Below, piece by piece: positions 1-7,756 of a stretch of DNA of 64,000 nt. The DNA comes from Sulfitobacter sp. DFL-14 (GTDB lineage: Bacteria > Pseudomonadota > Alphaproteobacteria > Rhodobacterales > Rhodobacteraceae): contig NZ_QBFD01000022.1 in the NCBI RefSeq assembly GCF_003335585.1, forward strand, positions 255,081 through 319,080, read 5' to 3'. The position numbers and the translations under genes are program-made. Numbering within the stretch: position 1 is the stretch's first letter; each line of letters begins with the position of its first letter. The notes under the pieces are model-generated. The model was given only the letters and a program-made list of their open reading frames with translations, made no database searches and was not told the origin of the DNA.

Positions 1-938
1 ACCTGATCTGCGGACCAGCCGGTGCGGGCCAGCAGCTTTTCAATCGCCGGGATCGGCGCGGTGGTATAGAGCGCGGGGGCCTGGGCGTGGGCAGCCTGCC
101 CGGCGATGGTGGCAAGCACCGGCAGGCCCCGCGCCTGGGCGTGGCTGCGCCGTGTCAGCACCAGCGCGGCCGCGCCATCGGCATTGGCCGAGGCGCTGGC
201 GGCGGTGATTGTCCCGTCGCTGGCAAAGGCGGGCCGGAGGGCGGGGATCTTTGCCGGGTCGACCTGACCGGGGCGTTCGTCCTGCGCGACGGTGACTTCG
301 CCCTTGCGCTGGGGCACTGTGACCGGCGCGATTTCATCGGTGAAGGCCCCCGAGGTGACCGCCATGCGGGCCCGTTCCAGCGTTTCGATGGCAAAGGCAT
401 CCTGCGCCGCGCGGTCAAAGCCGAAGTCCCGTGCCGTGACCTCGCCGAAGGCGCCCATGGGGCGGCCCGGTTCATAGGCGTCTTCGAGGCCGTCGAACAT
501 CATGTGATCGATCAGCGCGGCGCTGCCTGCCTTGCGGCCCGCGCGCATTTCCGGCGCGAGATAGGGGGCGCGGGACATGGATTCCATGCCGCCCGCGACG
601 ATGATCTCGGCGCGCTCCAGTGTCAGCAGGTCGGCGGCGGTCATGATCGCCTTCATCCCGGAGCCGCAGACCTTGTTGATCGTGGTCGCGCCCACGGCAT
701 CGTCGAGCCCTGCCGCCCGCGCCGCCTGCCGTGCCGGGGCCTGGCCCTGTCCGGCGGGCAGGACACAACCCATCAGCACCTCTGTGGCGTCCGTCGGCCC
801 GAGCCCGGCGTCGGCCATGGCGGCGCGGATTGCCGTGGCCCCCAGCAGCGGCGCGGGGATCGGCGCAAGCGCGCCCATGAAGGCGCCAAGCGGGGTCCGG
901 CGGGCGGCGCAGATGACGATGGGATCGGTAAGGGACAT
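1..938 (-). CDS. Acetyl-CoA acetyltransferase (thiolase), 3' end outside window
   Basis: Thiolase-family enzyme that condenses or cleaves acyl-CoA with acetyl-CoA in the cytoplasm. The reverse strand translates from ATG at 938 into MSLTDPIVICAARRTPLGAF, followed by the nucleophile-cysteine motif NKVCGSGMKA with Cys at about residue 91 and the thiolase loop GGMESMSRAPY. About 312 codons are present; family members run near 390, so the C-terminal part with the second catalytic Cys/His motifs lies beyond position 1. It is divergent from a TetR gene, which suggests local control of a fatty-acid or ketone-body type function. The exact acyl substrate cannot be told. Confidence 0.93.
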   Translation of the reverse strand, partial: MSLTDPIVICAARRTPLGAFMGALAPIPAPLLGATAIRAAMADAGLGPTDATEVLMGCVLPAGQGQAPARQAARAAGLDDAVGATTINKVCGSGMKAIMTAADLLTLERAEIIVAGGMESMSRAPYLAPEMRAGRKAGSAALIDHMMFDGLEDAYEPGRPMGAFGEVTARDFGFDRAAQDAFAIETLERARMAVTSGAFTDEIAPVTVPQRKGEVTVAQDERPGQVDPAKIPALRPAFASDGTITAASASANADGAAALVLTRRSHAQARGLPVLATIAGQAAHAQAPALYTTAPIPAIEKLLARTGWSADQ

Positions 939-972
939 GGGGCGACTCGCTTTGCTCGTGATTTTCGATTAG

Positions 973-998
973 ATTATAAGCATAATCCAAACTGTCAA
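973..998 (-). promoter_or_regulatory. Candidate promoter of the thiolase gene
   Basis: On the minus strand TTGACA (998-993) is followed after 14 bp by a perfect TATAAT (978-973), about 35 bp before the ATG at 938. The 14 bp spacing is short for a sigma-70 promoter, which may mean that it needs an activator or that a shifted -10 is used. TGTCAA here and TTGACA at 1012-1017 form an inverted repeat shared with the divergent promoter, a plausible place for TetR binding. Confidence 0.5.
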
Positions 999-1011
999 GA
1001 TTAGATGTTAA

Positions 1012-1040
1012 TTGACATCCAAACAGGATTTTTCTAGGAT
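1012..1040 (+). promoter_or_regulatory. Sigma-70 promoter of the TetR gene
   Basis: TTGACA at 1012-1017 and TAGGAT at 1035-1040 are separated by exactly 17 bp, 39 bp before the ATG at 1079. The -35 box overlaps a dyad (GATGT at 1004-1008, ACATC at 1015-1019), consistent with autorepression by the TetR product. Confidence 0.65.
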
Positions 1041-1078
1041 TGGCAGGCCATACCGACCAGAGATGAAAAGGCGCTGAC

Positions 1079-1624
1079 ATGCGTGTAAGTCGTGAAGTTG
1101 CACAGGAAAATCGCCAGAAGGTGGTTGACGAAGCCGCCCGGCTGTTTCGCATCCACGGATATGAAGGCATTGGCATTTCGGGCCTGATGAAAGCCGCCGG
1201 GATGACTCATGGCGGGTTCTACAAGCAATTCCCGGACAAAACGGCGCTGATGGTGGAGGCCACCCAGGCGGCGATGGCACAGCATGAGACCGACTGGGCC
1301 AGGCGGCTGGAGAAAGCGGGGGGCGACCGGCTGGAGGCCTTCCGGCAGGCCTATCTGCACGACAGTCACCTGACGCGGGTTGCCGAGGGCTGCGTCCTGC
1401 CCGCGCTTGCGGCAGAGGCGCCGCGCCACGGAGAGGCCTTGCAGTCCGCTTTCGCCGAGGGGCTGGAGAAGCTGGCGGATCTGGTGGCCCCGGAGGACAG
1501 AGCGGTGGCGCTGAGCACCATCGCCCAGGTGGTCGGCGCGCTGATGCTGGCGCGGGCGGCGGGGGATCACCCGGTTGCGGATCAGGTCATCGCGGCGGTT
1601 GGCGGAAAGGCTGATGAGGGTTGA
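1079..1624 (+). CDS. TetR/AcrR family transcriptional regulator
   Basis: One-component repressor of 181 residues. The N-terminal helix-turn-helix is clear: LFRIHGYEGIGISGLMKAAG followed by MTHGGFYKQFPDKTALM at about residues 20-58. The remainder is the helical ligand-binding domain, with one Cys near residue 101. It is transcribed away from the thiolase gene across a 140 bp region holding facing promoters and inverted repeats, so it probably represses that gene and itself. The inducer is unknown; an acyl-CoA or an electrophile is possible from the neighbour and from similar regulators. Confidence 0.9.
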   Translation: MRVSREVAQENRQKVVDEAARLFRIHGYEGIGISGLMKAAGMTHGGFYKQFPDKTALMVEATQAAMAQHETDWARRLEKAGGDRLEAFRQAYLHDSHLTRVAEGCVLPALAAEAPRHGEALQSAFAEGLEKLADLVAPEDRAVALSTIAQVVGALMLARAAGDHPVADQVIAAVGGKADEG

Positions 1625-1715
1625 TGGCGGCGGGGTGATCTGACTTTCGCGGCGAAGCGCATTGCCGGGTGGTGGTGCGATCTGACCTTAGTGACCGGCA
1701 GTTTATGGCAGGCAG

Positions 1716-1746
1716 GCCCGGAACAAGCCGAAGGCGCCGGGCCATC
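1716..1746 (-). repeat. Dispersed intergenic repeat 1, copy A
   Basis: 31 nt that match the reverse complement of 62812-62842 at 30 of 31 positions. An ATCAACGGC block also lies at a similar distance on the same side in both copies. The core contains the inverted arms GGCCCGG and CCGGGC. Both copies lie in short gaps at gene 3' ends. Confidence 0.75.
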
Positions 1747-1893
1747 GCCTGCCCGCCGGTCGCACCAAAGGTGCGCCGTTGATCGTCGGCATGCCTTTGG
1801 CATGACGGGTAGGCGATATGGTCAGGCTTGGTGTTCCCATGATAGGACTCAGCAAAGCTGAGAAATAAAGTGGCACGAACATAAGGCAGCATC

Positions 1894-1925
1894 GCCTACC
1901 CCGGGCAGGCGCTGGCCCGGCTTGC
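1894..1925 (-). repeat. Dispersed intergenic repeat 2, copy A
   Basis: 32 nt resembling the reverse complement of 31181-31212 at about 26 of 32 positions, sharing the blocks CCCGGGCAGGCG and GGCCCGGCTTG. It is GC-rich, so chance similarity is not fully excluded. Confidence 0.45.
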
Positions 1926-1984
1926 ATCCGGCCTTGGTGGATCAATCAGTGGACGGGACGCTTAGCGCCCCGCCTTAAACTTGA

Positions 1985-2030
1985 ATCGCCGATACCCTGC
2001 CGCGCTTCGCGCTCTCGGGACATCGGCGAT
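1985..2030 (-). terminator. Dyad after the hydroxylase large-subunit gene
   Basis: Perfect 9-bp inverted repeat, ATCGCCGAT at 1985-1993 and ATCGGCGAT at 2022-2030, with an inner GCGC-TTC-GCGC hairpin (2002-2012). It begins 10 nt past the stop codon of the leftward operon. No T-run follows, so it may stabilise or process the 3' end rather than be a classical intrinsic terminator. Confidence 0.45.
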
Positions 2031-2040
2031 ACCGGGTGAA

Positions 2041-4368
2041 TCAGGTTAAAGGCGGGACGCTGTAGCGCGCCTCTCCGGCAATCAGGGTGGCAATGCGCTC
2101 TGGTGTCATCGGCAGGGAGGTCACCTGTTTGCCCGTGGCATTGGCAATCGCGCAGGCCAGCGATGCGGCGACATTCAGGATCGGCACCTCCCCTGCCCCC
2201 TTGGTGCCCAGCGGTCCGAGGGAGGGCGCCCCCTCGTAAAGCTCGAAGTCGATGGGCAGGACATCGCCCGCCAGCGGGACGCGGTAGCTTTCCAGCCCGG
2301 TCTGGCCGACCGCGCCATCGGGGCCGATCGTGACCTCTTCGGTCAGGGCATAGCCGATGCCCTGCACCACGCCGCCCTGAATCTGGCGGTGAATGGCACG
2401 CCGGTTCAGGGCGCGGCCCACGTCCTGTACCACGCGGTAGGACAGGATTTCGCAACGGCCCGAGATTTCGTCAACCGCCACTTCGCAGTCGTGGACCGCA
2501 AAAACCGGGATGTCGATGGCGTCAATGAAATGGCCGGTGGCGCAGCCTGGCATGGCTGTTGTGCCCGGCGCGGTAAAGGCGCCGCTGCCGGCAATCGGGC
2601 CGGTGGTCAATTCTGCTTCGGCGATCACGGATTTCAGGGTCATGCCGCTGCCGGGTTTGCCGTCAATCTCGACCCTGCCGTTGGTCAGCACCAGTGCGGC
2701 TGTGTTGGTCTGCAGCAATCTGGCCGCCACTGTCAGCAGTTTTTCCCGCACCTCGGCGCAGGCGGCCTCGCTTGCCGCCCCGATGGAGACGGTGGTGCGC
2801 CCGCCGCCGACCCCGAGATCGCGCCCGGCGGCATCCGTATCGGCGGTTTTCACGATGACCGCATCGGGATGAATGCCAAGGTTTGCCGCGACGATCTGCG
2901 GCAGGGATTGCATCATGGTGCCGGAGCCGATCTCGACCCCGGCGGTGACCAGCGTCGCGCTGCCGTCGGCGTTCAGGTTCACCGTTGCCGCGGAGGGGCC
3001 GACAAAGATGAACCATGTCCCCACGGTTGTCGCGCGCCCGTAGAGCCGCCCGTCGGGCAACCTGCCGCTGCGCCGTTCAACCGGGTATTTGTCAATCATG
3101 CGGTCCAGCATGGGGGCCAGCACATCGCCCTGAAAGGTCTGTCCGGTGGCCCCGATATCGCCGTCACCGATCACGTTGCGGCGTCTGAAGGTGATCGGGT
3201 CCATCCCGATGGCCTTGCAGATTTCATCCGTATGCCGTTCCAGCGCAAAGGTGTTATAGACCCCGTTGCAGGCGCGGAAGGCTCCGTTCGGGGGGGTGTT
3301 GGTATAGACCGCCCTTGTCACGATTTTCGCGGCACCCAGCCGGTAGTTGCCCGCCAGCGTATGGGCGGTCATCGTGGTCAGGAAGACCTGTTCGCCGCCA
3401 TATGCCCCGCAATCCATGAGCACGCTGGCCTCGCGGGCGACGATCTCTCCCTCCGCGTCGATGGCGGAGCGGATGTGGATTTCGGCGTTTTCGCGGCAGA
3501 GGCAGGTCATCATCTCTTCGCGGCGCGAATTGACCAGCGACACGGTGCGCCCGGATTTGCGGGCCAGGATCGCGGCATAGGGTTCGAGGGAGCAATCGAA
3601 CTTCAGCCCGAAACCGCCGCCGACGGCGGGCACTATCACCCGCACGGCGGATTCCGGGACCTCAAGAACCCTGGCGACGACATGTTTGACCGTCCAGGGC
3701 GCCTGGGTGGAGGTCTGGATGTGGAAACGGCCATCTTCATAAGATGCGATCACCGCGCGCGGCTCGAAGGAGAGGTGGTTCTGCCGCCCGACATCATAGG
3801 TGCCTTCGACAATGGTGACGTCATCGCGGGCAAAGGCTGCGTCGGTGTCGCCGCGGTCGACGCGTGCTTCCCAGGCGATATTGCCGCCCCGTGTCGCGCC
3901 GGGGTGGAGCACCTCGTAGCCTTCCCAGCCGGGATGGACGAGGCGGGCATCGGGGGCCAGTGCCGCCTGCAGGGTCAGCACCGGCGGCATGGCTTCATAT
4001 TCGACAATCACCGCATCGGCGGCGCGCCGGGCCTGGGCCAGTGTTTCTGCCGCGATGACGGCGAGGGGTTCGCCGTGATAGCGCACGATGTCGCTGGCAA
4101 AGATCGGATGATCGGCGATGCCGATCCCGTGCAGGCCGGGGGCGTCCCCGTGGGTGGCGATGGCGTGGACCCCCTCCATCGTCAGGGCCGGGGTGACATC
4201 CAGCCGGGTGATGCGGGCGGAGGCCACGGTCGCGCGCAGCAAGACCGCGTGCAGGACCTCCGGCCCCGCCTGATCGACGGTGTATCTGGTCCGGCCCCGC
4301 AGCTTGTCGCGCGCATCGCGGCGCGGCAGGTCCATGACGGCAAGGGATGGATCATGGGCGTTCTTCAT
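2041..4368 (-). CDS. Xanthine dehydrogenase/CoxL-type molybdenum-binding subunit
   Basis: Large molybdopterin subunit (775 aa) of a three-protein molybdenum hydroxylase, which inserts oxygen from water into an aldehyde or N-heterocycle. An a/b hammerhead domain (about residues 20-130) is followed by the Mo-cofactor domains with VGGGFGLKF near 260, EIGSGTMMQ and GVGGGRTTVSIG, and the C-terminal GTKGAGEVPI whose Glu (about 727) is the expected base. The loop reads NGAFRACNG, not the AYRCSFR of CO dehydrogenase, so CO oxidation is unlikely. ATG at 4368 was chosen because it gives an ATGA overlap with the iron-sulfur subunit; a longer in-frame extension has no family similarity. The neighbouring HyuAB genes suggest a nitrogen-ring substrate. 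Confidence 0.93.
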   Translation of the reverse strand: MKNAHDPSLAVMDLPRRDARDKLRGRTRYTVDQAGPEVLHAVLLRATVASARITRLDVTPALTMEGVHAIATHGDAPGLHGIGIADHPIFASDIVRYHGEPLAVIAAETLAQARRAADAVIVEYEAMPPVLTLQAALAPDARLVHPGWEGYEVLHPGATRGGNIAWEARVDRGDTDAAFARDDVTIVEGTYDVGRQNHLSFEPRAVIASYEDGRFHIQTSTQAPWTVKHVVARVLEVPESAVRVIVPAVGGGFGLKFDCSLEPYAAILARKSGRTVSLVNSRREEMMTCLCRENAEIHIRSAIDAEGEIVAREASVLMDCGAYGGEQVFLTTMTAHTLAGNYRLGAAKIVTRAVYTNTPPNGAFRACNGVYNTFALERHTDEICKAIGMDPITFRRRNVIGDGDIGATGQTFQGDVLAPMLDRMIDKYPVERRSGRLPDGRLYGRATTVGTWFIFVGPSAATVNLNADGSATLVTAGVEIGSGTMMQSLPQIVAANLGIHPDAVIVKTADTDAAGRDLGVGGGRTTVSIGAASEAACAEVREKLLTVAARLLQTNTAALVLTNGRVEIDGKPGSGMTLKSVIAEAELTTGPIAGSGAFTAPGTTAMPGCATGHFIDAIDIPVFAVHDCEVAVDEISGRCEILSYRVVQDVGRALNRRAIHRQIQGGVVQGIGYALTEEVTIGPDGAVGQTGLESYRVPLAGDVLPIDFELYEGAPSLGPLGTKGAGEVPILNVAASLACAIANATGKQVTSLPMTPERIATLIAGEARYSVPPLT

Positions 4369-4847
4369 GGCTGAGCCTCCGTCACGGGTTGTGCGGCACC
4401 CGAAAGGGACATCACCGCGTCGATGATCCGCTCGTAGCCGGTGCACCGGCAGATGTTCCCGGTCAGCGCGGATTTGACATCCTCGCGGGTCGGTTGCGGG
4501 TTGTCCTTCATGAAGTGGGTGAGTGTCATCACCATGCCGGGAAAGCACATGCCACATTGCACGACGTCAAAATCAACAAAGGCCTGCTGCACGGGGTTCA
4601 GCTCTTCTTCGGTGCCGATCCCTTCGATGGTGCGCAGATCGGACCCCTCCAACGTGCCCATCGGCACCAGGCAGGCGGTGGCGGGATGCCCGTCGATCCG
4701 GACCATGCAGGCACCGCAGAACCCTTCGCCGCAGACCTCCTTGGCGCCGGTCAGCCGGTAGGTGTCGCGCAGCACCTCAAGCAGGGAGGCGCGCGGGTCG
4801 CCGGAGAAGCTGCGGGCGCGGCCGTTGAGGGTGAAGCTTACGGTCAT
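4365..4847 (-). CDS. 2Fe-2S subunit of molybdenum hydroxylase (CoxS/XdhA-like)
   Basis: Small electron-transfer subunit, 160 aa, with two [2Fe-2S] centres. The N-terminal plant-ferredoxin fold has CGEGFCGACMVRIDG plus a later Cys in ATACLV. The C-terminal helical domain has QCGMCFPGMVM and NICRCTGYERI. It passes electrons from the molybdenum site to the FAD subunit. Stop and start codons overlap as ATGA with both neighbours, so the three subunits are translationally coupled in the order FAD, Fe-S, Mo. Confidence 0.95.
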   Translation of the reverse strand: MTVSFTLNGRARSFSGDPRASLLEVLRDTYRLTGAKEVCGEGFCGACMVRIDGHPATACLVPMGTLEGSDLRTIEGIGTEEELNPVQQAFVDFDVVQCGMCFPGMVMTLTHFMKDNPQPTREDVKSALTGNICRCTGYERIIDAVMSLSGAAQPVTEAQP

Positions 4848-5722
4848 TGCGGGGCTCCCTTTGCGGTGGGTCGGGTCAGATCGGCAAAGGCGCGTTGCAC
4901 CAGTTGCGGCAGCAGGCGGGCGCGGTACCAGCCGCTGGCATCGACGCCGTCGCGCGGTTGCAGGTCCTGGATCCGGGCCTGTGCGGCGTCGCGCGCCGCC
5001 TCCGGGTCCAGGGGGCGGTCCAGAAGCGCGTTTTCCAGCGCCTCCCAGCGGCGCGGTGCAGGTTCCACCGCGCTGAGGGCGATGCGCAGGCTCTGGCAGG
5101 TGGCGTCATCGCGGCAACCGGCAAGGACGCTGACGACCGCAACCGGATATTCGCCCGCCTGCCGCAGCAGGGCGCGGGCATGGGCGGCTGTGCCCCGGGG
5201 CGGGGGCAGGTGCACATGGGTCAGGAGCTCGGCGGCGGGGCGCGCGCCCCGCCCGCGCAGGAAATCAGCGATCGGCAGGCGCCTTTCCCCTGACGGGGCC
5301 TGCAGGGTGACCATGGCCCCAAGGGCCATCAGCGCCGGGACAAGATCGGGCGCCATGAAGCCATCGGAACAGAGGTTGCCGCCGATGGTCGCGCGGTGCC
5401 GGATCGCGGGATTGGCGGAGGCCGCGCAGGCCATGCGCAGGCCGGCATGGGCGGGGTCAGCGCCCAGCGCCTGCGCAAGTGCGGTGTGGCTGACCATGGC
5501 GCCGATTGTCAGCCCGCCGCCGGTGTTTTCGATGCTGTGAAGGGAGGCAATATTTGCAAGGGACACAAAGGTCTTGTCGGTATCCTCACCACGCAGCGCG
5601 GCCCGCATGATCCATGTGCCGCCCGCCAGCGGGATGGCCGGGCGCGGGGCGGCAGAGGAAAGGATAGAAAGCGCCGCTGCAATCGTTTCGGGGCGGTGGA
5701 AAACGACATCTGTCTGGGTCAT
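4844..5722 (-). CDS. FAD-binding subunit of molybdenum hydroxylase (CoxM-like)
   Basis: Medium flavoprotein subunit, 292 aa. FAD-binding signatures IPLAGGTWIMRAAL (near residue 30) and RATIGGNLCSDG (near residue 110) are present, followed by the CO_deh_flav_C-type domain. It completes the CoxMSL-type hydroxylase with the next two genes. It lies 69 nt after hyuB; that gap holds a strong hairpin, so the hydroxylase genes may be expressed at a different level from hyuAB. Confidence 0.92.
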   Translation of the reverse strand: MTQTDVVFHRPETIAAALSILSSAAPRPAIPLAGGTWIMRAALRGEDTDKTFVSLANIASLHSIENTGGGLTIGAMVSHTALAQALGADPAHAGLRMACAASANPAIRHRATIGGNLCSDGFMAPDLVPALMALGAMVTLQAPSGERRLPIADFLRGRGARPAAELLTHVHLPPPRGTAAHARALLRQAGEYPVAVVSVLAGCRDDATCQSLRIALSAVEPAPRRWEALENALLDRPLDPEAARDAAQARIQDLQPRDGVDASGWYRARLLPQLVQRAFADLTRPTAKGAPQ

Positions 5723-5762
5723 GCCGGCAATGTCCTGTTCAGGTTCCGGGTGCGGGGGATCA

Positions 5763-5785
5763 GGCGGCCCGGCAGGCGGGCCGCC
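5763..5785 (-). other. Intercistronic hairpin between hyuB and the FAD subunit
   Basis: Perfect 9-bp stem (GGCGGCCCG at 5763-5771, CGGGCCGCC at 5777-5785) with a 5-nt loop and no T-run. It could stabilise the upstream mRNA or cause partial termination. Confidence 0.55.
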
Positions 5786-5791
5786 CCTGTG

Positions 5792-7753
5792 TCACGACCA
5801 GTGCGAGACCGAGCGTTTCTCGAAACTTTCGCGGAACTGCGCGGTGGATTTGGGCATCAGCTCTCCGGTGCCCCAATCCAGGATCACCGCGTATTTCCGG
5901 ACCGCGTCCATCTCGTTGATCTTGCCCTTGCGGTACATCTGCGAGACCTCTTCGGGGTCCATCCGGGCCCAGCCGACCCGGTTCGCACGGATATGGGCGC
6001 GGGCCTTTTCGGTGGCGGCATGGTCGATCTCGTAGTCGAGCATGTCCGCGTCATTGACCCTGATCACGACCCCGTAGTCGAGTTCCGCGCGTTTGACGGA
6101 GACATATTCGTCGATCACATCGTTCAGGACATGTTCGGGGTCCCGTTCCATCGGGTCGCCATAGCCGCCGCCGCCTGCGGTGGGGCGGGTGAACTTGTCG
6201 CCGCTCTTGATCTTGTAGTTGGAAAAGACCGAGCCGAGCCATTCTTCCTCGCCGGTGTCGACATGTTCGACCATCAACCCGTGCGGCATGGAGGGCAGAC
6301 CGCCTTCGACGCCCCAGACCACCGCGCGTTCGCGGTCGCAGATATAGGACATGACGGTGTTTTCCGCCTCAAGCAGGGTTGAAGCCTTGATCACCCCTGC
6401 CCCGCCGCGCCATTTGCCGGGGCCGGGGCTGTCCTGCATGATCTGGAATTCATCCGCGCGGGTCGGGTTGACCCTTTCGTTGCCTTCGGAAGGCTGGGAC
6501 ATCAGGCCGGTGCCGAAACAGGCGGTGGTCACGTCGCTGCCGTCCTTGCCGTTGCGCCCGCCCCAGCCGCCGGGGAGCCATTCGTAGAACATGTAGATCG
6601 GCTTGTCCGGTTTGCGCAGGTCGTTGCCGCCCGCCAGCAGGTATTCCAGGTTGAAGGCACAGGCGATGGCGCGTTCCGGCATGATCTGCGACCACATTTC
6701 GAAGATCGCGTTCATGATCTTTTCGAACGGCATCAGGAAGCCGGTCACCGCAACCGGCCACTGGGCGCTGACGACGCTGTTGGCGGGGGCCTTCACCTCC
6801 ACCATCCGGTAGAAGCCGCTGTTCAGCGGCAGGTCGGGGAAGAAGGTCTTCATGCCCGCCACCACGGCGGAGAAGGTCGCGCCGGGCGCCGAGTTGTAGA
6901 TCGAGGCGATGGTGGCGTGGCTGCCTTCGAAATCATAGGTGATCTCTTCGCCCTTGATGGTCATCTTGATGTGGATCGGGATCATCCCCTCGCCCGCACC
7001 TGGATCGCGGTCGATGTAATCCACGGCCTCCCATGTGCCGTCCGGCAGGTCGCGGATGCGCTGGCGCACGGCGCGTTCGACGTAATCCTGAACCGCATCC
7101 ATGCCCTGAGTGACCTGATCGCGGCCATATTTGCCCACCAGCCGCTGCAATTCGCGCTCGGCCACCTGGGTGGCCTGGGCCTGTGAATGGATGTCACCGA
7201 TGATCGAGGCCGGGTCGCGGGTGTTGGCGGCGATCATATTGGCCACGTCGGCGCAGAACCTGCCCTTGTGGAACAGCCGGATCGGGGTGATGCGCACCGC
7301 CTCGCCGAACATCTCGTGGGCGGTGACATTGAACGACCCGGGGACGGAACCACCCAGATCGGACCAATGGCCGTTCGACTGCGAAAATCCGATCAGTTCT
7401 TCCTCGTCAAAGATCGGGCGGATCAGGCGCACATCGCTGAAATGGGTGCCGCCCGCATAGGGGTCGTTGATGGCATAGACATCGCCGGGGTACATGTCCC
7501 CCTTGAAGAAGCGGATCACCTCCTTGCAGGTATGGTGCAGGGTGCCGACATGGACCGCGATGTCGGAATTGCCCTGGGCCACGCAGTTGCCCTCGGCATC
7601 GTGCAGCCCGTTGGAGAAATCGCGGTTGTAGATCACGAAGGAGTAGCAGGTCCGCAGCATCTGTTCGGCCATCTGGTCGACCGAGGTGATGAAGGAGTTC
7701 TTGAGCACCTCGAAGGTGACCGGGTCCAGTTCCTGTTTTGGCATCATGTTCAT
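5792..7753 (-). CDS. hyuB: Hydantoinase B/oxoprolinase family protein (HyuB)
   Basis: 653-residue partner of HyuA in the hydantoinase/5-oxoprolinase/acetone-carboxylase superfamily; the A and B subunits together perform ATP-dependent opening of a lactam-like ring. Family features are the start LDPVTFEVLKNSF, the block SDIAVHVGTLHHTCKEV, NDPYAGGTHFSDVRL and the glycine-rich GGNDLRKPDKP and WRGGAGV segments. The start at 7753 has AAGGA upstream and lies 3 nt after hyuA. The substrate is unknown: N-methylhydantoin, hydantoin and oxoproline are candidates, and the adjacent molybdenum hydroxylase favours a heterocycle. Confidence 0.9.
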   Translation of the reverse strand: MNMMPKQELDPVTFEVLKNSFITSVDQMAEQMLRTCYSFVIYNRDFSNGLHDAEGNCVAQGNSDIAVHVGTLHHTCKEVIRFFKGDMYPGDVYAINDPYAGGTHFSDVRLIRPIFDEEELIGFSQSNGHWSDLGGSVPGSFNVTAHEMFGEAVRITPIRLFHKGRFCADVANMIAANTRDPASIIGDIHSQAQATQVAERELQRLVGKYGRDQVTQGMDAVQDYVERAVRQRIRDLPDGTWEAVDYIDRDPGAGEGMIPIHIKMTIKGEEITYDFEGSHATIASIYNSAPGATFSAVVAGMKTFFPDLPLNSGFYRMVEVKAPANSVVSAQWPVAVTGFLMPFEKIMNAIFEMWSQIMPERAIACAFNLEYLLAGGNDLRKPDKPIYMFYEWLPGGWGGRNGKDGSDVTTACFGTGLMSQPSEGNERVNPTRADEFQIMQDSPGPGKWRGGAGVIKASTLLEAENTVMSYICDRERAVVWGVEGGLPSMPHGLMVEHVDTGEEEWLGSVFSNYKIKSGDKFTRPTAGGGGYGDPMERDPEHVLNDVIDEYVSVKRAELDYGVVIRVNDADMLDYEIDHAATEKARAHIRANRVGWARMDPEEVSQMYRKGKINEMDAVRKYAVILDWGTGELMPKSTAQFRESFEKRSVSHWS

Positions 7754-7756
7754 GTC

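Larger units (their letters stand above)
1625..2040. other. Intergenic region rich in small hairpins, no gene
   Basis: No convincing coding sequence: the ORFs here lack ribosome sites and family resemblance. It holds three perfect 6-bp stems with 3-nt loops (1761-1775, 1790-1804, 1848-1862), two dispersed-repeat copies and a larger dyad next to the hydroxylase stop codon. It separates the converging TetR and hydroxylase genes. Confidence 0.7.

Noticed and set aside
1582-1945. Several 60-100 codon minus-strand ORFs in the 1.6-2.0 kb gap
   Set aside because: No ribosome sites or similarity; they overlap hairpins and repeats.
2041-4368. Carbon monoxide dehydrogenase large subunit
   Set aside because: The AYRCSFR active-site loop is absent; only the general xanthine dehydrogenase-family motifs are present.
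2389-4374. 661-codon plus-strand ORF opposite the hydroxylase genes
   Set aside because: Antisense shadow of a clear molybdenum hydroxylase; low-complexity Gly/His/Arg composition and no ribosome site.
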